43,053 nt of DNA, taken from a virus. Of this stretch, positions 18,691 to 30,606 are shown one piece after another. Each line of letters begins with the position of its first letter. Within the stretch, counting starts at the first letter, position 1. Position numbers and translations under genes: made by a program. Where the stretch lies: positions 1-43,053 of the IMG/VR virus record IMGVR_UViG_3300045125_000028; one strand, given 5' to 3'. The notes beneath the pieces were generated by a model. It was not told the origin of the DNA. It searched no databases and was given only the letters and a program-made list of their open reading frames with translations.

Positions 18691-21600
18691 TTAAGCAAGT
18701 TTCTTCAGTTCACGGTCAGCGCCGGACGGCTTGCCGCGCTTGGTCTTCCTTGCTTGAGCCTCAACACGGTCAAGCATCGCATAGAGTTTCCTGGCTCCAG
18801 CATCGGATGAACTCGTTACCAAGTTCAGATACGACACGGGCAGGGATCACAAACTCACCATCTGCCAGTCGAGCCTCTTGGCCTGAACCGGAGAAGCGGA
18901 GCGGGGATGGAGTCGGACACGCCGTCACCATTTCCCTTGAGGTAGCGCCCCTGGGCAAGCATGGCAATCCCGCCGGGCATGTAACCGCCTGCGGCGTTAG
19001 TGATGACGGTGGACGTATCGTTTGTTGAAATCAAATCACTGCCCGGTAATGGCACGACGCCACCATCTGTGTTGCCTTGACCTGCGGGAGTGGGTGGAGC
19101 CAAGAACTCTTGAGCACTCTTTGGGGTGTAGCCTGCGTATTTAAACGAGCCGGAGCGAAGTAAGAGACGCCACCTTGGCCGGGACGGTAAGGAACCGTCT
19201 GACCGGCAGCGTTCATGGTAGTCGGACGCTGCACTGACATTGGAGTTTGAGTGCGTTCGTAGGTGAACTTGGGGATGCCGCCTTGGTAGCCAAACAGGCT
19301 TCTGGGTTTGATCTCCCATCATGCGGTTGAGCAAAGAGGCTAAGCCCGCCAAAGGCTACCAACTGCCCGCGTCGCCTCCAGTGTCACCCGAAAACAAACC
19401 GCCAAAAGACTTGAGCAAGTCTTGAAACTTAGTGCTCGACAGTTGGTCTGTAAGACTTCTTCAAGCCGTAGTCAATGTTGGAACCAAAAGGCACGTCTCC
19501 CGCGTCCATAGTCCGTGTAGTCGCCCAGGTCTTGGCGGCACATCATCCGACCCGGTAGTACGCTGGGCCGGTGTCTGGATACGGATTGCGCATCTCAGCC
19601 CCTTCCAATAATCTTCATAAGTTCATCGACGGTCGCTGCCGGGTTTCGCTCGGCAAGCGCCATTAAACGTGGGTGTAGGCATCTTCTGCCCCATTTCCAC
19701 CGCCCTCTCCTTCAAGGGCAAGTTCCATTGCTTCTCTTGCCTGTGCCTTGCGTCCTTGAAATCGGTGACATCAGCCATCGGACTTGGCCCCTGGGCCAAA
19801 CCTGACCGCACCCTTCCCATAGAACACATCTGGCCAGTCCGGGTTTTAAATGAAGACCCTGGCGCTTGAGCAACCATAGGCATGGGTGCTTGAGACGGAC
19901 GGCTTGGGAATTTGATTACAGGTGCCTTTGGGTGGCGTAACAGTCGGCGGCGTAACCGCTGGCGGCACCAATGTTGGTGGCGTTGGTGGCCGAACGGGCG
20001 GCGGTTCAACTGGAGGAGCAGGTGGGCGTAACAACCGGAGGCCGAGGTGTCACTGGCGGCGAGAGCAACCGGCGGGGTTGTTGGGGCCGGACGTAGGTGC
20101 CGGACGTTGTGCGCAGGTGTGGGAGCCGGAGGAGGCGCCGGTGCAGGCGAAGGTGCTGGGCTAGGTGCAGGCGCCGGACTGGGCGCCGGACCTTGGTGCC
20201 AGGCGGGCGACGGAGAAGGTGCTGGGCCGGTGCCGGACTTGGAGCAGGTGCCGGAGCCGGTGCAGGTGCCGGGGACGGCGCAGGACTCGGCGCAGGCGAA
20301 GGAGCAGGCGCAGGCGATGGCGCGGGTGCAGGGCTAGGGAGCCGGAGCAGGCGATGGTGCCGGAGAAAGGGGGCGGGGCCAGGCGCAGGAGCGGGCGATG
20401 GAGCCGGACTTGGCGCGGGGCTTGGAGCGGGCGCGGGAGACGGTGCCGGACTCGGTGCAGGAGCGGGTGATGGTGCAGGTGCCGGAGCCGGACTGGGCGC
20501 CGGAGAAGGAGCGGGAGATGGCGCCGGAGCAGGCGCTGGAGCAGGAGAGGGAGCAGGCGCAGGACTTGGAGCCGGTGTCGGCGCGGGAGATGGGGCAGGT
20601 GCCGGGGATCGCGCTGGCGAAGGAGCAGGCGCGGGGGATGGCGGGGATGGCGCGGGCGACGGAGATGGTGCAGGACTGGGTGCTGGACTGGGGGCAGCGC
20701 AGGACTTGGTGCAGGGGGCAGGTGATGGCGGTGCGATGGCGCGGGCGCAGGACCAGGAGCCGGACTCGGTGCAGGACTAGGCGCAGGTGAGGGCGCGGGC
20801 GATGGAGCGGGTGCCGGACTTGGAGTAGGTGCAGGGCTTGGAGCAGGAGCCGGGGACGGCGCAGGACTGGGTGCTTGAGCGGGAGCCTGAGCAGGCAAAG
20901 CTCGTGCAGGTGCCCGCGATGGGAGCCGGAGCCTGGGCAGGCGCTTGACTTGGAGCGGCGCTTGGTGCCGGAGAAGGGGCTGGAGCGGGCGAAGGAGCCC
21001 GGACTTGGAGCCGGAGATGGCGCGGGCGCAGGAGACGGCGCAGGAGACGGCGCAGGAGACGGCGCAGGACTTGGTGCCGGAGAGGAGCGAGGACTCGGTG
21101 CAGGAGATGGAGCCGGGACTGGGTGCAGCACTGGGTGCCGGGACCCGGAGCGGGGCTAGGTGCCGCACTCGGAAGCAGCAGAAGGAGCCGCACCTGGGAG
21201 CGCGCCGCAGGCGCTGCTGAGGAGGGCAGGCTGAGCGGCAGACGGGGCAGGTGCGGGCGCCGGAGCTGCACCAACATCAGCCGCAGTCAAAGCATTGCCA
21301 TCACGGTCTACAGCACAACCGTGTCAGGCTTGATCTGGCTTGATGGGATATTTCCTTTCCGGCAACGATGTTCTCCAAATCTTTTGAGTGACCGGGTTGC
21401 CATCGTTGTCAAACGCTACAACAGCATCTTTCTTACTTTCTGCGGCATCTTGCTTCTGCTCTGGAGTGATCTCAGGCTTTGCCTCTGGCTCGTTTGCCGC
21501 CTCCTGCTCCTGCTTTGCTACTGGAGCGGTTGTGGGAGAGGGTGACAAACGAAGCGCGGGAGCAGTCTCAAGTTGCGGAGCAAGAGCAGTCGCACCTGCC

Positions 21601-24600
21601 GTTGGGGCTTGAGCAGAAGTTGATGCGGCAGCGGCTGAGACTCCATCGGAGCAGCTCATTGGCTGCCACACCGGGTGTAAACAAGTCTCTACACCGGGAA
21701 CCGCTTCAACAAGACCCGCCTGCTGAAGAGCCTGCATGGTCGGATCGTTGTGAGCAGTTTCTACCGGGAACAGCAGGACAGTTCGCCGGGTTGCGTGATT
21801 ACAGATGGACGAGTAGCGCCTTACAGGTTGTTCAACGGGCGTCTGGGTTGATGTGGTGAAAGTGGCTGATTTGGTGCGGTTGTTTGTTCTTGCTGTACAG
21901 ATTGCTGAATAGTATTGACAGCATTTTGCGCCAATTGAGAAACACTGCGCCCAACCCCTGACTGCCGCGCCTTGGGTTGCTATGGCATAAACAGTTTGAA
22001 CTGCCGCATCAATCCCTGTATCCCATGTTTCTTCAAACGTAATCGGTTTTCTCGTCTACACCGCCAAGAAATTCAAATTTGTCAGCAATTTTTTGGGAAA
22101 CCTCGATGTTCCAACTTCCGTTAGTAGTTCTCCCTAATCCACCTCTTTGACCTTGCTTGCTGTCCACGCAAACATTTCTTGCGGAGACATTGAGTTCCCA
22201 GGCATATTTTTAGCAGGGTCTTCATAGACCCAAATCCAGCCAATTCTCCAACTAACTCAATGGTAGATTGCGTTGCTGTACGAATTGCGTTTTGTTTTGT
22301 ATCAAGCCCCCTCTCAAGGCCGTCTTGCCATGTCTGATTGGCAGTGTTGGTAACGCCAAGAACAATAGAGCCAACAGGTCCACCAAACGGCAAGCCCGCC
22401 GCAGATATTGCACCCGCAGCAGCGCCCACAACAAAATTACGCTCTCCAGGCGTTAGATTTTGTAGATTCTGCTGATTTCTTCTAAACAGTTCGCTCTGTC
22501 GTTGAGATACGATATTGGCAGATTGTTCAGCAGATGGACGCTCGTAGAAAAGATTTTTCGACATTAGGCAAAGCCCGATTGGCTCGCAGAATGGCAGATT
22601 CCAACTGGTTTGCCAGGGCGGTAGTTCCCAAAACAGGAATGCGCCCGATTGGCAGACTCCAAAAGTGCCGGAGAGCCAACCGTGGGCGTTGTCATCCGGA
22701 TCACCAGGTGCGCCCGTTTGCATTCCGGTCAGTAGGGCTTCGTAGTCCAGTTGCTCTTCGCCGGGAGGCGTTTCACCAGGACGCAACGGTGCCTTGATGG
22801 CTGACAACTGCGCCGCCGCTGGTCCGGCAGCAAGTCCACGCCCCTGCACCTGCCTCCGGAATAATCTCCGATGTCTGGAATTCGGCATTCGGGTAACGGG
22901 CAACCCAGTAGCCCTAGCCGTAGCCAGATCAGAATTTCATCAGGAGTTGTGTACTCCTTGCCCTGATACATGAAGGTGCCGCTGCCCGTCTTCATGGCTC
23001 TTTGCATGCCTGCGTCACTAAGTGACTTGGCCGCACTCACGTTCGGCAGTTTGGCCATCCGCTCCTCTTCCACAAAGCGACGATTTGCCGCCTCAAGTTC
23101 TGATCCAGTATCCCCGCTAAGGTTGTAGATCATCCCTGAGCGGGCAGGGGAACTCAAACGACCCAAACCCGCGAGATGCGGCCAACGCACCCGCCTCTTC
23201 AAGGGTCTTGACATCCGTGCTTGGTTCAACCTGAAGCGCACGCTCAGACCGGCCGGATTGGAAACATCTTGCTCCGCTGGGGCCGGAGCGCGTGGCGTTG
23301 CCGCCAAAGCAGCATCTGCCGCCTCAAAAAATGGCCTTGACGCCTTCTCATCAATGGCTTTGCCAAGCCCAGACAGTTCCTCCAAGAACCGCGCTTAACG
23401 ATGCAGGGCTGTTTAAATTTGCCTTGCTAAGTGCAATCCCAGTCCTTGCCGCTTTGGTAGCAACATCTGCGTCGGGATGCCCACTCAAGCTCAAATTTTC
23501 TTCAAGCGCGGTGACAAGCGCCTTGATCACGTTGCCAGACGCCAACTGTGTGGCAACTGTCAATGCGCCTTGAATCTGCTTGGGAGCAAATCCAGAACCC
23601 TCCAATGATTTAGACAACTCAGAGCCTGCGGCTGGATGTAACACCGCCAAGTGCTGCTTGTTTAAATGCTATCAGGAAAACTGCCTGTTTGGATAGCGCC
23701 GGGAAGAGCCTGCGCTCCTGCTGTTGCAGCATTTATAAGTGCTGTACCGGCTGTGGTCCCTTGCAACCCAAAGCCTTGACCGCTTCGGCTGCATACTGAC
23801 CGGCAAACTGACCCGCTCCTGCGGCGGTAGCACCAATTGCGGCTTGCTTTAAGCATGTCGGAACCCTTTCTGCGCCCGCAATGGCTGCGTTGGTTGCGCC
23901 CATAAAAGCGCTCGCCAAGTGCTGCTGCTGCAACTTGAGAAGTTGCGCCAAGAGCGTATCCAATTTCTTGAGGCAATCCAATGGATGCACTCAATTACGG
24001 ACGCAAACATTGCAGCAGGTTTGCGCCAACTCTCCGACTCATCGTATTTGTCAACGCTGGTACACTTTCCGTTGGGGTCACTGTCAACGTAGTAGCCTGC
24101 TGTAAACCCCGGCCGGTCCTCAGATTCATCTGATAACCGACGATGTTGCCGCTTGCATCTGTCCGAACAACCCGATCGTAAGGCGTTCCTGCTGGAGCGA
24201 ACGGCAACGCTTGCTGTGTTGCGCCGCTTAGGACCGGCAATGTCATAGCCCTGAACCTCACCTGAACCATAACCAGTTGGCGCAATTGAAAACTGCCCAA
24301 TTTGCCGACTAACTGCCTGAGGCCCAGCCTCGCCCCCGTCTACAAATGCGTTCTGATTTGTGATGTTGGTCTTGGCAAAAATTGATTGCGTCTGTTGCAA
24401 AGAACCGGAGCGCCAGGACGACCCTCTTTGGCCCCAAACTGAACGTAATGGCGCTTTTGCTTCTGCCTCAGTGTCAATTCCAATCTCTTGCCCAGATCAG
24501 GGTTTAGACGGACATATTCCTGCCAGTTAAACCCTTGCGGCACACTGCTAAACGTTTCTGGCTTGAACTCTTGCTGGCCGGTAGATTCATCAAAATAGGA

Positions 24601-26530
24601 TTGACGATACTGTTGACCCCAGTCATCGACTGTTTGGTTAATTGGCAAAGAGGTGGATGCGGCGGGCAAAGTGCTGAAATCCCGGCGGGTGCAACAGGGG
24701 GCGCAACAAACTTTGGCGTGCCCTCTCCGCGAGCAAGTTTCTCTTCAGTGTCAAACGTCACGCCCTGACGGGCCATTTCCTATCTGGGCGGGCGTTACTA
24801 CCCTGCTTTGAGCGGCCCACGACTCAATATCACTAAGGGCAAACGGACTAACCCCCTCACGACCACCACGCTCTGCCCCGAACCGCAACAGGTTATAAAC
24901 ACCATAAGGGGTCTGATTCCCTAAATTTGAAGCAACAGCGACTGTAATCAGGAGCGCCACCAATGGATCTCCGCAGATCGTCCTCGGTGTATCCGTTGTC
25001 TTCTTGGTAAAGCGGACGCATGATCAATCCTGTTTAACCTAAACCGCCAATACCCTGCCGTCATTCTGGAAGCATAAGCCCCGGGACGATTGGTTACCCT
25101 GCCAATGTCTTTTTCGGCCTTCCATTTCCTTTTGTTGCAACTGTTTGATCGCTGCCGGTTTTGCCTTTGTCCGTTTGATTCCAAAGTGATGTCAACCTTT
25201 GACTTTCGGGCGCTTCGGGCTGTAAGCCACAACCTCGCTCACTCCCGGTATGGTCATCAACTTTTTGTTGTAGTCCATAACTTGTTGAGGAGACAGCGTT
25301 GAATTTGATGGTCCAAGATCGTTCTGCATAAACTCAAAATGGTACGCACGCCCATATCATTCATTAGGCCGGTAAAACTCTTTACTCCAATCAAAAAGTT
25401 GTTTTTCTGACAAATTAAACCATCCAATATATGGATCAATTGCTACAAAATCCAACAACCGGAGCGTTTAACCTCTGCTGCCAATTCAGCAGGGGGTCAT
25501 TTTATTGCCTTGCCTCTTCATTTGCCCCAACGTATGTTGTGTATGGGCTAATCCGCAACACCGGCGTTATAACCTCGCTTCTTATTTGTATCTACAAGGT
25601 TTTTAAGTTTGTCGCCCGTAGATGCATAAGGACTCCAAAAAATTTCATCAGAAACAACTACGTCATTGCCTCGCTGAAACACTACACCGCTTGGCGGCTC
25701 ATATACACGACCCCTGGTTGGGTCTGACATATGTCTCCCCTGCCGGCGAGTGTCCCATCCCCCTCCCTGCCCAAAGAAAGTTAATTCTGGAGTTTGCCCT
25801 GTTTGATTAAAGAAATCTGTAGCATTAAATTTCTGTACCAAGAGCATTGTTCTCACAGGTTAACCGCATCCTGCGGCCTCATCCCTTGCTGAGTTACCCA
25901 ATCAATACCACGCCGGGTAGCCTCGGCATCATCAGCGCCCCCCGCATAGATGTACTGTTTAAATTGCTCTGGAGTAAACGTTGATGATTGTGTGTTTGTG
26001 TAGGGGGCTGATTGCCCATGATTCGGTTGTAATCATCAATCGTAAAATCTGACCCCGGCATTTGCCCTTGTACAAATCCGCCGGTTGTTGCGGAATCAGA
26101 GTTTGTTCTGGCGCAACGTTTTGTTGAGCGGCGTAGTTGGTAATGGGCGGAGCGGCGGTTCTGCAGAAGGAGCAGGTGGATTGGTCGGCCTGATTAAATT
26201 CATCAATGCATCTGGCATTACTTACAGACTGGCCTTGTTGAGCCATCTCCAATTGATAAGGTGTAAGCACTCCAGACGATGTTGCCCAGTTTGAAATGTC
26301 CCCCATACTAAACGGAGAAACCCCCCTCTAGATTGCCTCTTTCTGACCCAAATCTAAGAAGGTTGTAGACCCCAAAAGGAGATTCTCGGCCATATTGTTG
26401 GCTGATCCTGCTGTATATCGGGAGGAGAAACATTCTGTTGATCTTGTGCGGGACTTTGCGACGTGCCGCCAACAATGTTCAGCAGGTCGTCCTGCGTCAT
26501 GTCTTGGTCTGTAAAGAAGTTTGTTGCCAT
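18691..26530 (-). CDS. Very large structural protein with Pro/Ala rod (~2600 aa)
   Basis: Proposed to run from ATG 26530 ([20 protein letters not shown]) to TAA 18691-18693 (ADRELKKLA). Two copies of a VYNLLRFG-type module lie near the N-terminus. Then come a YVRLNPDL...[11 protein letters not shown] element (24.4-24.5 kb) and long Gly/Ala-rich hydrophobic segments ([36 protein letters not shown]). They are followed by a Pro/Ala/Ser repeat (about 21280-19930) and a C-terminal block with [47 protein letters not shown] and [20 protein letters not shown]. The C-terminal block is well conserved in phages of this type. The great length and hydrophobic segments suggest an ejected or tail-interior protein. 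The frame is broken many times, so two or more consecutive genes cannot be ruled out. Confidence 0.5.
19930..21280 (-). repeat. Pro/Ala/Ser repeat (PAPSPAP)n, ~450 residues
   Basis: About 1.35 kb of short degenerate repeats. On the coding - strand one frame gives long runs of [17 protein letters not shown] with few interruptions. The + strand shows the complementary GGAGCAGGCGCAGGA-like units and a shadow Gly/Ala/Asp frame. The units are multiples of 3, mostly 6 and 18 nt. Repeat length may be misread, since indels are hard to spot here. The product would be an extended, stiff linker. Confidence 0.8.
24775..24912 (-). repeat. VYNLLRFG module, copy 2
   Basis: Reads [40 protein letters not shown] and PAQI. 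It matches copy 1 at 26250-26390 in the same order at most positions, so it is an internal duplication within the large protein. Confidence 0.7.
26250..26390 (-). repeat. VYNLLRFG module, copy 1
   Basis: Reads [40 protein letters not shown] and TPYQL. Paralogous to 24775-24912; the conserved core is the P[14 protein letters not shown] run, VSPF and a following W-A-x-S helix. Confidence 0.7.
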
Positions 26531-26532
26531 GA

Positions 26533-27724
26533 TCAGTCCGTCAAATCAAGGAAGTCGATAGCACCCACAGCGTCTCCGGTGGTTGCACCTGAGATAACCC
26601 GGATAGCCAATGTAAACACATCACTGACCCCGGCGAGGCTTGCGCCCAACTGGAGATCGAAGTTGTAGCCCTGTCGGGACTATCGAAGTAGACCTGCCCT
26701 GGGCCGTGGACGACACATAGGAGCGCAGGACAATGGTGCCGCCTGACACTGCCGTTGCCGATACGTCGTAGTCCACATGATTGAAGTCTGTGGTGTTGTA
26801 TGACGCGCCGGTCAGCGTGGCGTTCTTCAGCAGGACTGCCTCATAAGTTCTGATTGGTCGTGGGGAAGACCTGAATCGCCTGCGCCAACACAACCGCCCC
26901 CAGGCTGTCAGATGCCAAGCCGGATCGAGACAAGCGGCAGGAACGTCGTGGAGATCGTCCCGCAACACCGAGGTACGCTCCAGCGTACTGGTTGACCGCT
27001 GCCTGCTGATACCCGCCGTCTGAGATGACCGTCGAGCAGATTTGCTTCATGGTGGACGAACTGGCCGTCTGCACTCTGCGTTGGTGATCTCGTACCGGAT
27101 TGGCAGGATGGCCGTGGTCATGTAGACCTTGGCGATGTCGTTGGCGTTGTTGAACGTGTGAGCGATCGATGAACTTCTCGTTGATTACAAAGCCACAGCG
27201 AACAGAGCCAACGCCAAGCCACTCAAAATCCATGAACAGGAATCTGCGCCTTGGTAATGTCCAAGGTGTATCCGCTGTCCCCAGTCCCATCCAGTTTGTC
27301 TCCATTCCAGTCTGCCTGATTGACCGTCCGGGCGTCACTGGGTGAGCCGGAGGTAGCGGTGCGAAGCACGAAGGAAATCGTCGTGCCGTTCTGCTGCAAG
27401 GAACACGCCGTTGTCGGTATTGAAGTAGCCCGACCCGCTGACGCAGGTTGGTCTTCCCGGCGTTCATCACGAACGTGGCAAAGACCAAGAGTCCCTTACC
27501 CGGCTGATACGGGAAGACACGGTACGTTTGCCGTACTACTTCAGAACCGGATGATGATGTCGTGACCGCAAGGTCTACCGTGGACTCGTTGCCGTTGTAG
27601 GTTGGATGTCCCGCCCGTGGCAGTGGACTCCGTCAAACTGATTGTCCTTGGCGTAGCGGTTCTGGCTGTCGAAGATGGTCAGAGGGTTGCTGACCCGCGC
27701 ACGGCCAAACGGGTCTACCGCCAT
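26533..27724 (-). CDS. Conserved phage virion protein, DPFGRxRVSNP family
   Basis: Reads MAVDPFGRARVSNPLTIFDS from ATG 27724, then VVRQTYRVFPYQPGKGL, VFATFVMNAGKTNLRQRVG, FLFMDFEWLGVGSVRCGFVI, VYMTTAILPIRYEIT, and ends VGAIDFLDLTD at TGA 26533-26535, 2 bp before the next start. The N-terminal DPFGRxRVSNPxTxFDS and the central EWLGVGSVRxGFV are hallmark strings of a beta-rich virion protein common in environmental phages; its place in the particle is not known to me. About 397 residues; at least seven frameshifts. An in-frame upstream extension (VAFTG) means the true start may lie higher. Confidence 0.65.
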
Positions 27725-27725
27725 G

Positions 27726-27913
27726 CCGGTAAACGCTACGGGGATCGGGTGTTTGTGTGGTCACGATCTGTCCAAGCAGGGCCGTTGAGCCGATTGAAGT
27801 ACAGGCGCAGGACGTTGTTGAACTGCTTCCTGATACCGCGAGTCGTAATCCCCAGGAGCCAGAGGCAGGTTTGGCGGCGGCGGATAGAGGCACTCCTCGA
27901 CAAGGACGCTCAT
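27726..27913 (-). CDS. Small conserved phage protein (LYFNRL family)
   Basis: ATG 27913 gives MSVLVEECLYPPPPNLPLAP, GDYDSRYQ, then in a second frame QFNNVLRLYFNRLNG. The YPPxPNLPxAPxxYDxxYxxQxNNVLRLYFNxL arrangement is a recurrent short phage protein, usually under 100 residues and located among tail genes. The 3' end is unclear and it could be fused to the following gene. Its ATGA start overlaps the end of the HNH gene. Confidence 0.5.
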
Positions 27914-28594
27914 CCGCTGACCCCAGTGCTTACGCTCAAGTTCTTTGCGGTCCGCGGCCGGCTTCTGCCATCGGTGTCGCGCAACTTGGGGCAGTATGAC
28001 CGTTTTTTGTCCGACCGTTATCTGATGCCATGCATCTTTGCCATAGCCGGTCTCGACAACCCCAGTCGTACACCAGACTTGTACTGGATTTTGGCACGCA
28101 AGCGAGTATTTCTGTGCTTGGATGTCTGAGCGTCCGGCCCATCGGCAGTTGCCGGGTTCGGTAGCCGCCGTACCCGTTGATGCGGCCAAGTTGCCTTGAT
28201 CACGCCATCCGGCTCACCCAGGCGTCTGAGCCACAAACTTGGCGTACTCCATCCACTCCGGAGCACACAGTAACGCCCGTGCCGCCGTAGCGCGGACAGT
28301 CCTGTCCGTTGGGACGGTGCACCGCCGGATCATTGCGCGCCATGTGTTGTAGCGTTACCCTTTGCCGCGAGCCGCCATGCTTGGTGATGCGCTCTTGGCA
28401 ACGATAGCAACCGCACGAGGTCGTGTTGCCGGTCACCAAGACTTCCTGACGGAACGCACTCACCGTTCCGTCTGCCGCACTCGCAGCGACAACGCCACAG
28501 CAACCTTTGTTTTGATCCGGTACTCGCGCAGCCTGCTCAACCACGCGTCAGTCGCCCAAATACTTCGCCCAACCCGTTCAACAAGACGACCCAT
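27911..28594 (-). CDS. HNH homing endonuclease-like protein with AP2-type C-terminus
   Basis: Starts at ATG 28594 (MGRLVERVG, then FGRLT-like LGRLT). Joined frames give RCRCECG-like zinc knuckle residues, TGNTTSCGCYR, ITKHGGSRQ, TWRAMIRRCTVPT, RYGGTGVTVC, EWMEYAKFVA, RINGYGGY, GNCRWA and QTxxRNTRLRAK. After that come VGVSKTGYGKDAWMAS and a terminal RKELERKHWG. The W..M..RC...Y.GGxGVTVC..W..F...DRI...GGY...NCRW region is the core of a widespread phage HNH nuclease. The GVS....W.A segment resembles an AP2 DNA-binding domain. Such genes are mobile and often sit between structural genes, as here. The reading is heavily frameshifted, so catalytic residues cannot all be verified. Confidence 0.65.
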
Positions 28595-28666
28595 AACAGA
28601 GTCCCGAATGAAGAAGCCTGTCTTGTACACGGTCTGCATTGTGTCACCATGTGTTCCGATGGGACG

Positions 28667-30604
28667 TCATCTCCGCCCGTCCTGGCGAACATCGATACGG
28701 GGCGAACCCAACTGCCACGTCACCCCAAGGTCAGTGGACTGGGCCTTCATAATCATCTGACGCCCGCGCACCCGGATGTAAACGATGTTGGTGAACTGCT
28801 CAATGGGCACCAGTGGCTGACCGCGTCACCGCAGCACTGCTTGAGCCACCCAAAGACTGCGGGCTGTTGAAGCCCGGAACCTGACCCCTTCATTGGGATC
28901 AGCGTCATGGTCAGCGACGGATTGCTCGCGGTTGAGCCTGTAAACGTCACGTCGGGCAGCATGCGCCAGACGAAGCCAAAGTTCTGGCCCGTCTTCGATG
29001 ATCAAACTCGGCAGACTCGATGTAGGCATTGATCGCAGGGCGTGCCCGTGACGTTGTCGTCTACACCGTTTTCGTGCATGCACGATGTTGTTGTGGTAGG
29101 TGCGCTGCGATTGGGTAATCCAAGAGTGCCGGAATCAAGCCAAGCCGTGCGGGCCATCGTGCCGTAGTGCCAAATCTTCTCGAGGTAGCTGAAGACCACA
29201 TACCTGTCGATGGTCATGGAGTCTGGCCGAGCAGTAGAACCACCAGACTTCGTTGAAGCCTTCGTTCGTACCGGCAAAGACCTGAGCGCGCTTGCGCCTG
29301 GTTGATGTCCCCAAACACATGCGCGGCGCAGGTCGCAGGGCAGCGTTTGCACGCGACCATCGTAGGCGTAGAACTTGTCCACGCCCATCCAGTAGCACAC
29401 GTTCCAGAGCGACGATGACCGCAGCGTTCTGCCCTTCGACGGAGATGTTGTCGCCCAAGAGTTGAGCGCCCCAAACTTCAGGAGCGCCGAGGTACTGCAA
29501 GGAGTACACGGCGGAGTCCGTGAACACCACGATTTCCTGACGGGTTTGACTGCCGCGATGATCTCAGAGCCATGAGACAGGCGCAGACTGCCTGCTTGAT
29601 TGGTAGCCGCAGGCGTCCAGTCGACCGGGCGCTCTCCTGATCCTGACCAGCGAATCAGCATGGGGTTCAGGGCGTGGATGACCGCCGTAATCGTCGTTGC
29701 TAACTCATCGCAGAACACAAACCTGTTGATGTCAGAGACATAGATCATGGTTCTGGCACCGGTGGGGACATCCGTTGGCGCCAGAGACCAGTAGACGACG
29801 ATCAAGACGCACGACCTGGTCACGCCCGGCCGGTGGCATCCCAATAGGCAATACATGCCACCACCGCGTAGGGCCAAAGACCAAGTCTTCGCCCCAGCTG
29901 TCCTCGGCTCCACAAGCCGGATGGCCGCGTTGGAGGTTCCGCCAACACCCCATGCGCCAGACGCCCCAAGTGCCCGCGCCCCCACCAGTCAGCGGGACAG
30001 CAAACGCAGGACCCGACGTTGATCTGATAGGCGGCATTGACTACGGTCAGCGCCACCTGCCCGCACCTGCCGGCGATAGCCGGTAGCCGCCGGGCGTTGC
30101 TGTGATCGTGATCGGCAGGTGTTGGAGTCATAACGGTGACCTGAAACTCTTTGTTTAGGAACCGCTGCGCGTAACGTTGGTCCCCACGCCGCCAATGTCC
30201 ACGGCTCCACTGAAGGTTACGAAGTCGCCCGTTACAGTCCATGAGCCGTGTCTGTCACCGTTACCGTCGTCGAGGCGGTTAGTGCAAACGGGTCGTTGCT
30301 GATCGCGCCCGAAGTGCGAATGGGAGTGATGTCGCTGTAGATGCCGCCGCTGCTCGATGTAGAACTTCGAGGTTGGTGCCAACGCCGACCAGATTGAGAC
30401 TGCCCAAGCGTCACCCAGTTCCACAGGGAACGGCAGACGCCAAGGAATGTGGACGCAGAAAACCGCACCCAGCCACCGATCTTTTCTGGTGTGCCCTGAC
30501 GGAAGCGGACCTTGTCGCACTCGTACCAACCCCGCTCCTCATTGGTATAGCGGGTGTTCTCTCTGTTTACACCTGGACAGGAGTTTGAGTTTCTTCAGCG
30601 GCAT
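28667..30604 (-). CDS. Conserved structural protein, tail/DNA-stabilisation-like (~645 aa)
   Basis: ATG 30604 (MPLKKLKLLS) lies just after the lysozyme stop; it ends SPRIDVRQDGRR at TGA 28667-28669. In between: RYTNEERGWYECDKVRFRQG, TPEKIGGWVRF, GVGTNLKFYIEQ, SDITPIRTSGAISNDPFALT, PMLIRWSDQE, DWTPAATNQAGSLRLSHGSE, SLQYLGAPEVWGAQLLGDNI, YWMGVDKFYAYDGRVQTLPC, FAGTNEGFNEVWWFYCSA and VRGRQMIMKAQSTDLGVTW. This is one of the best conserved virion proteins of environmental podovirus- and siphovirus-like phages, of normal length for the family. I recall it as a tail or packaged-DNA stabilisation-type protein, but the role is not established. Frameshifts occur every few hundred bases. Confidence 0.7.
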
Positions 30605-30606
30605 GG

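Noticed and set aside
20097-20780. + strand open frame rich in Gly-Ala-Asp (collagen- or elastin-like)
   Set aside because: It is the antisense shadow of the Pro/Ala/Ser repeat; coding strand, neighbours and the PAPSPAP frame all point to the - strand.
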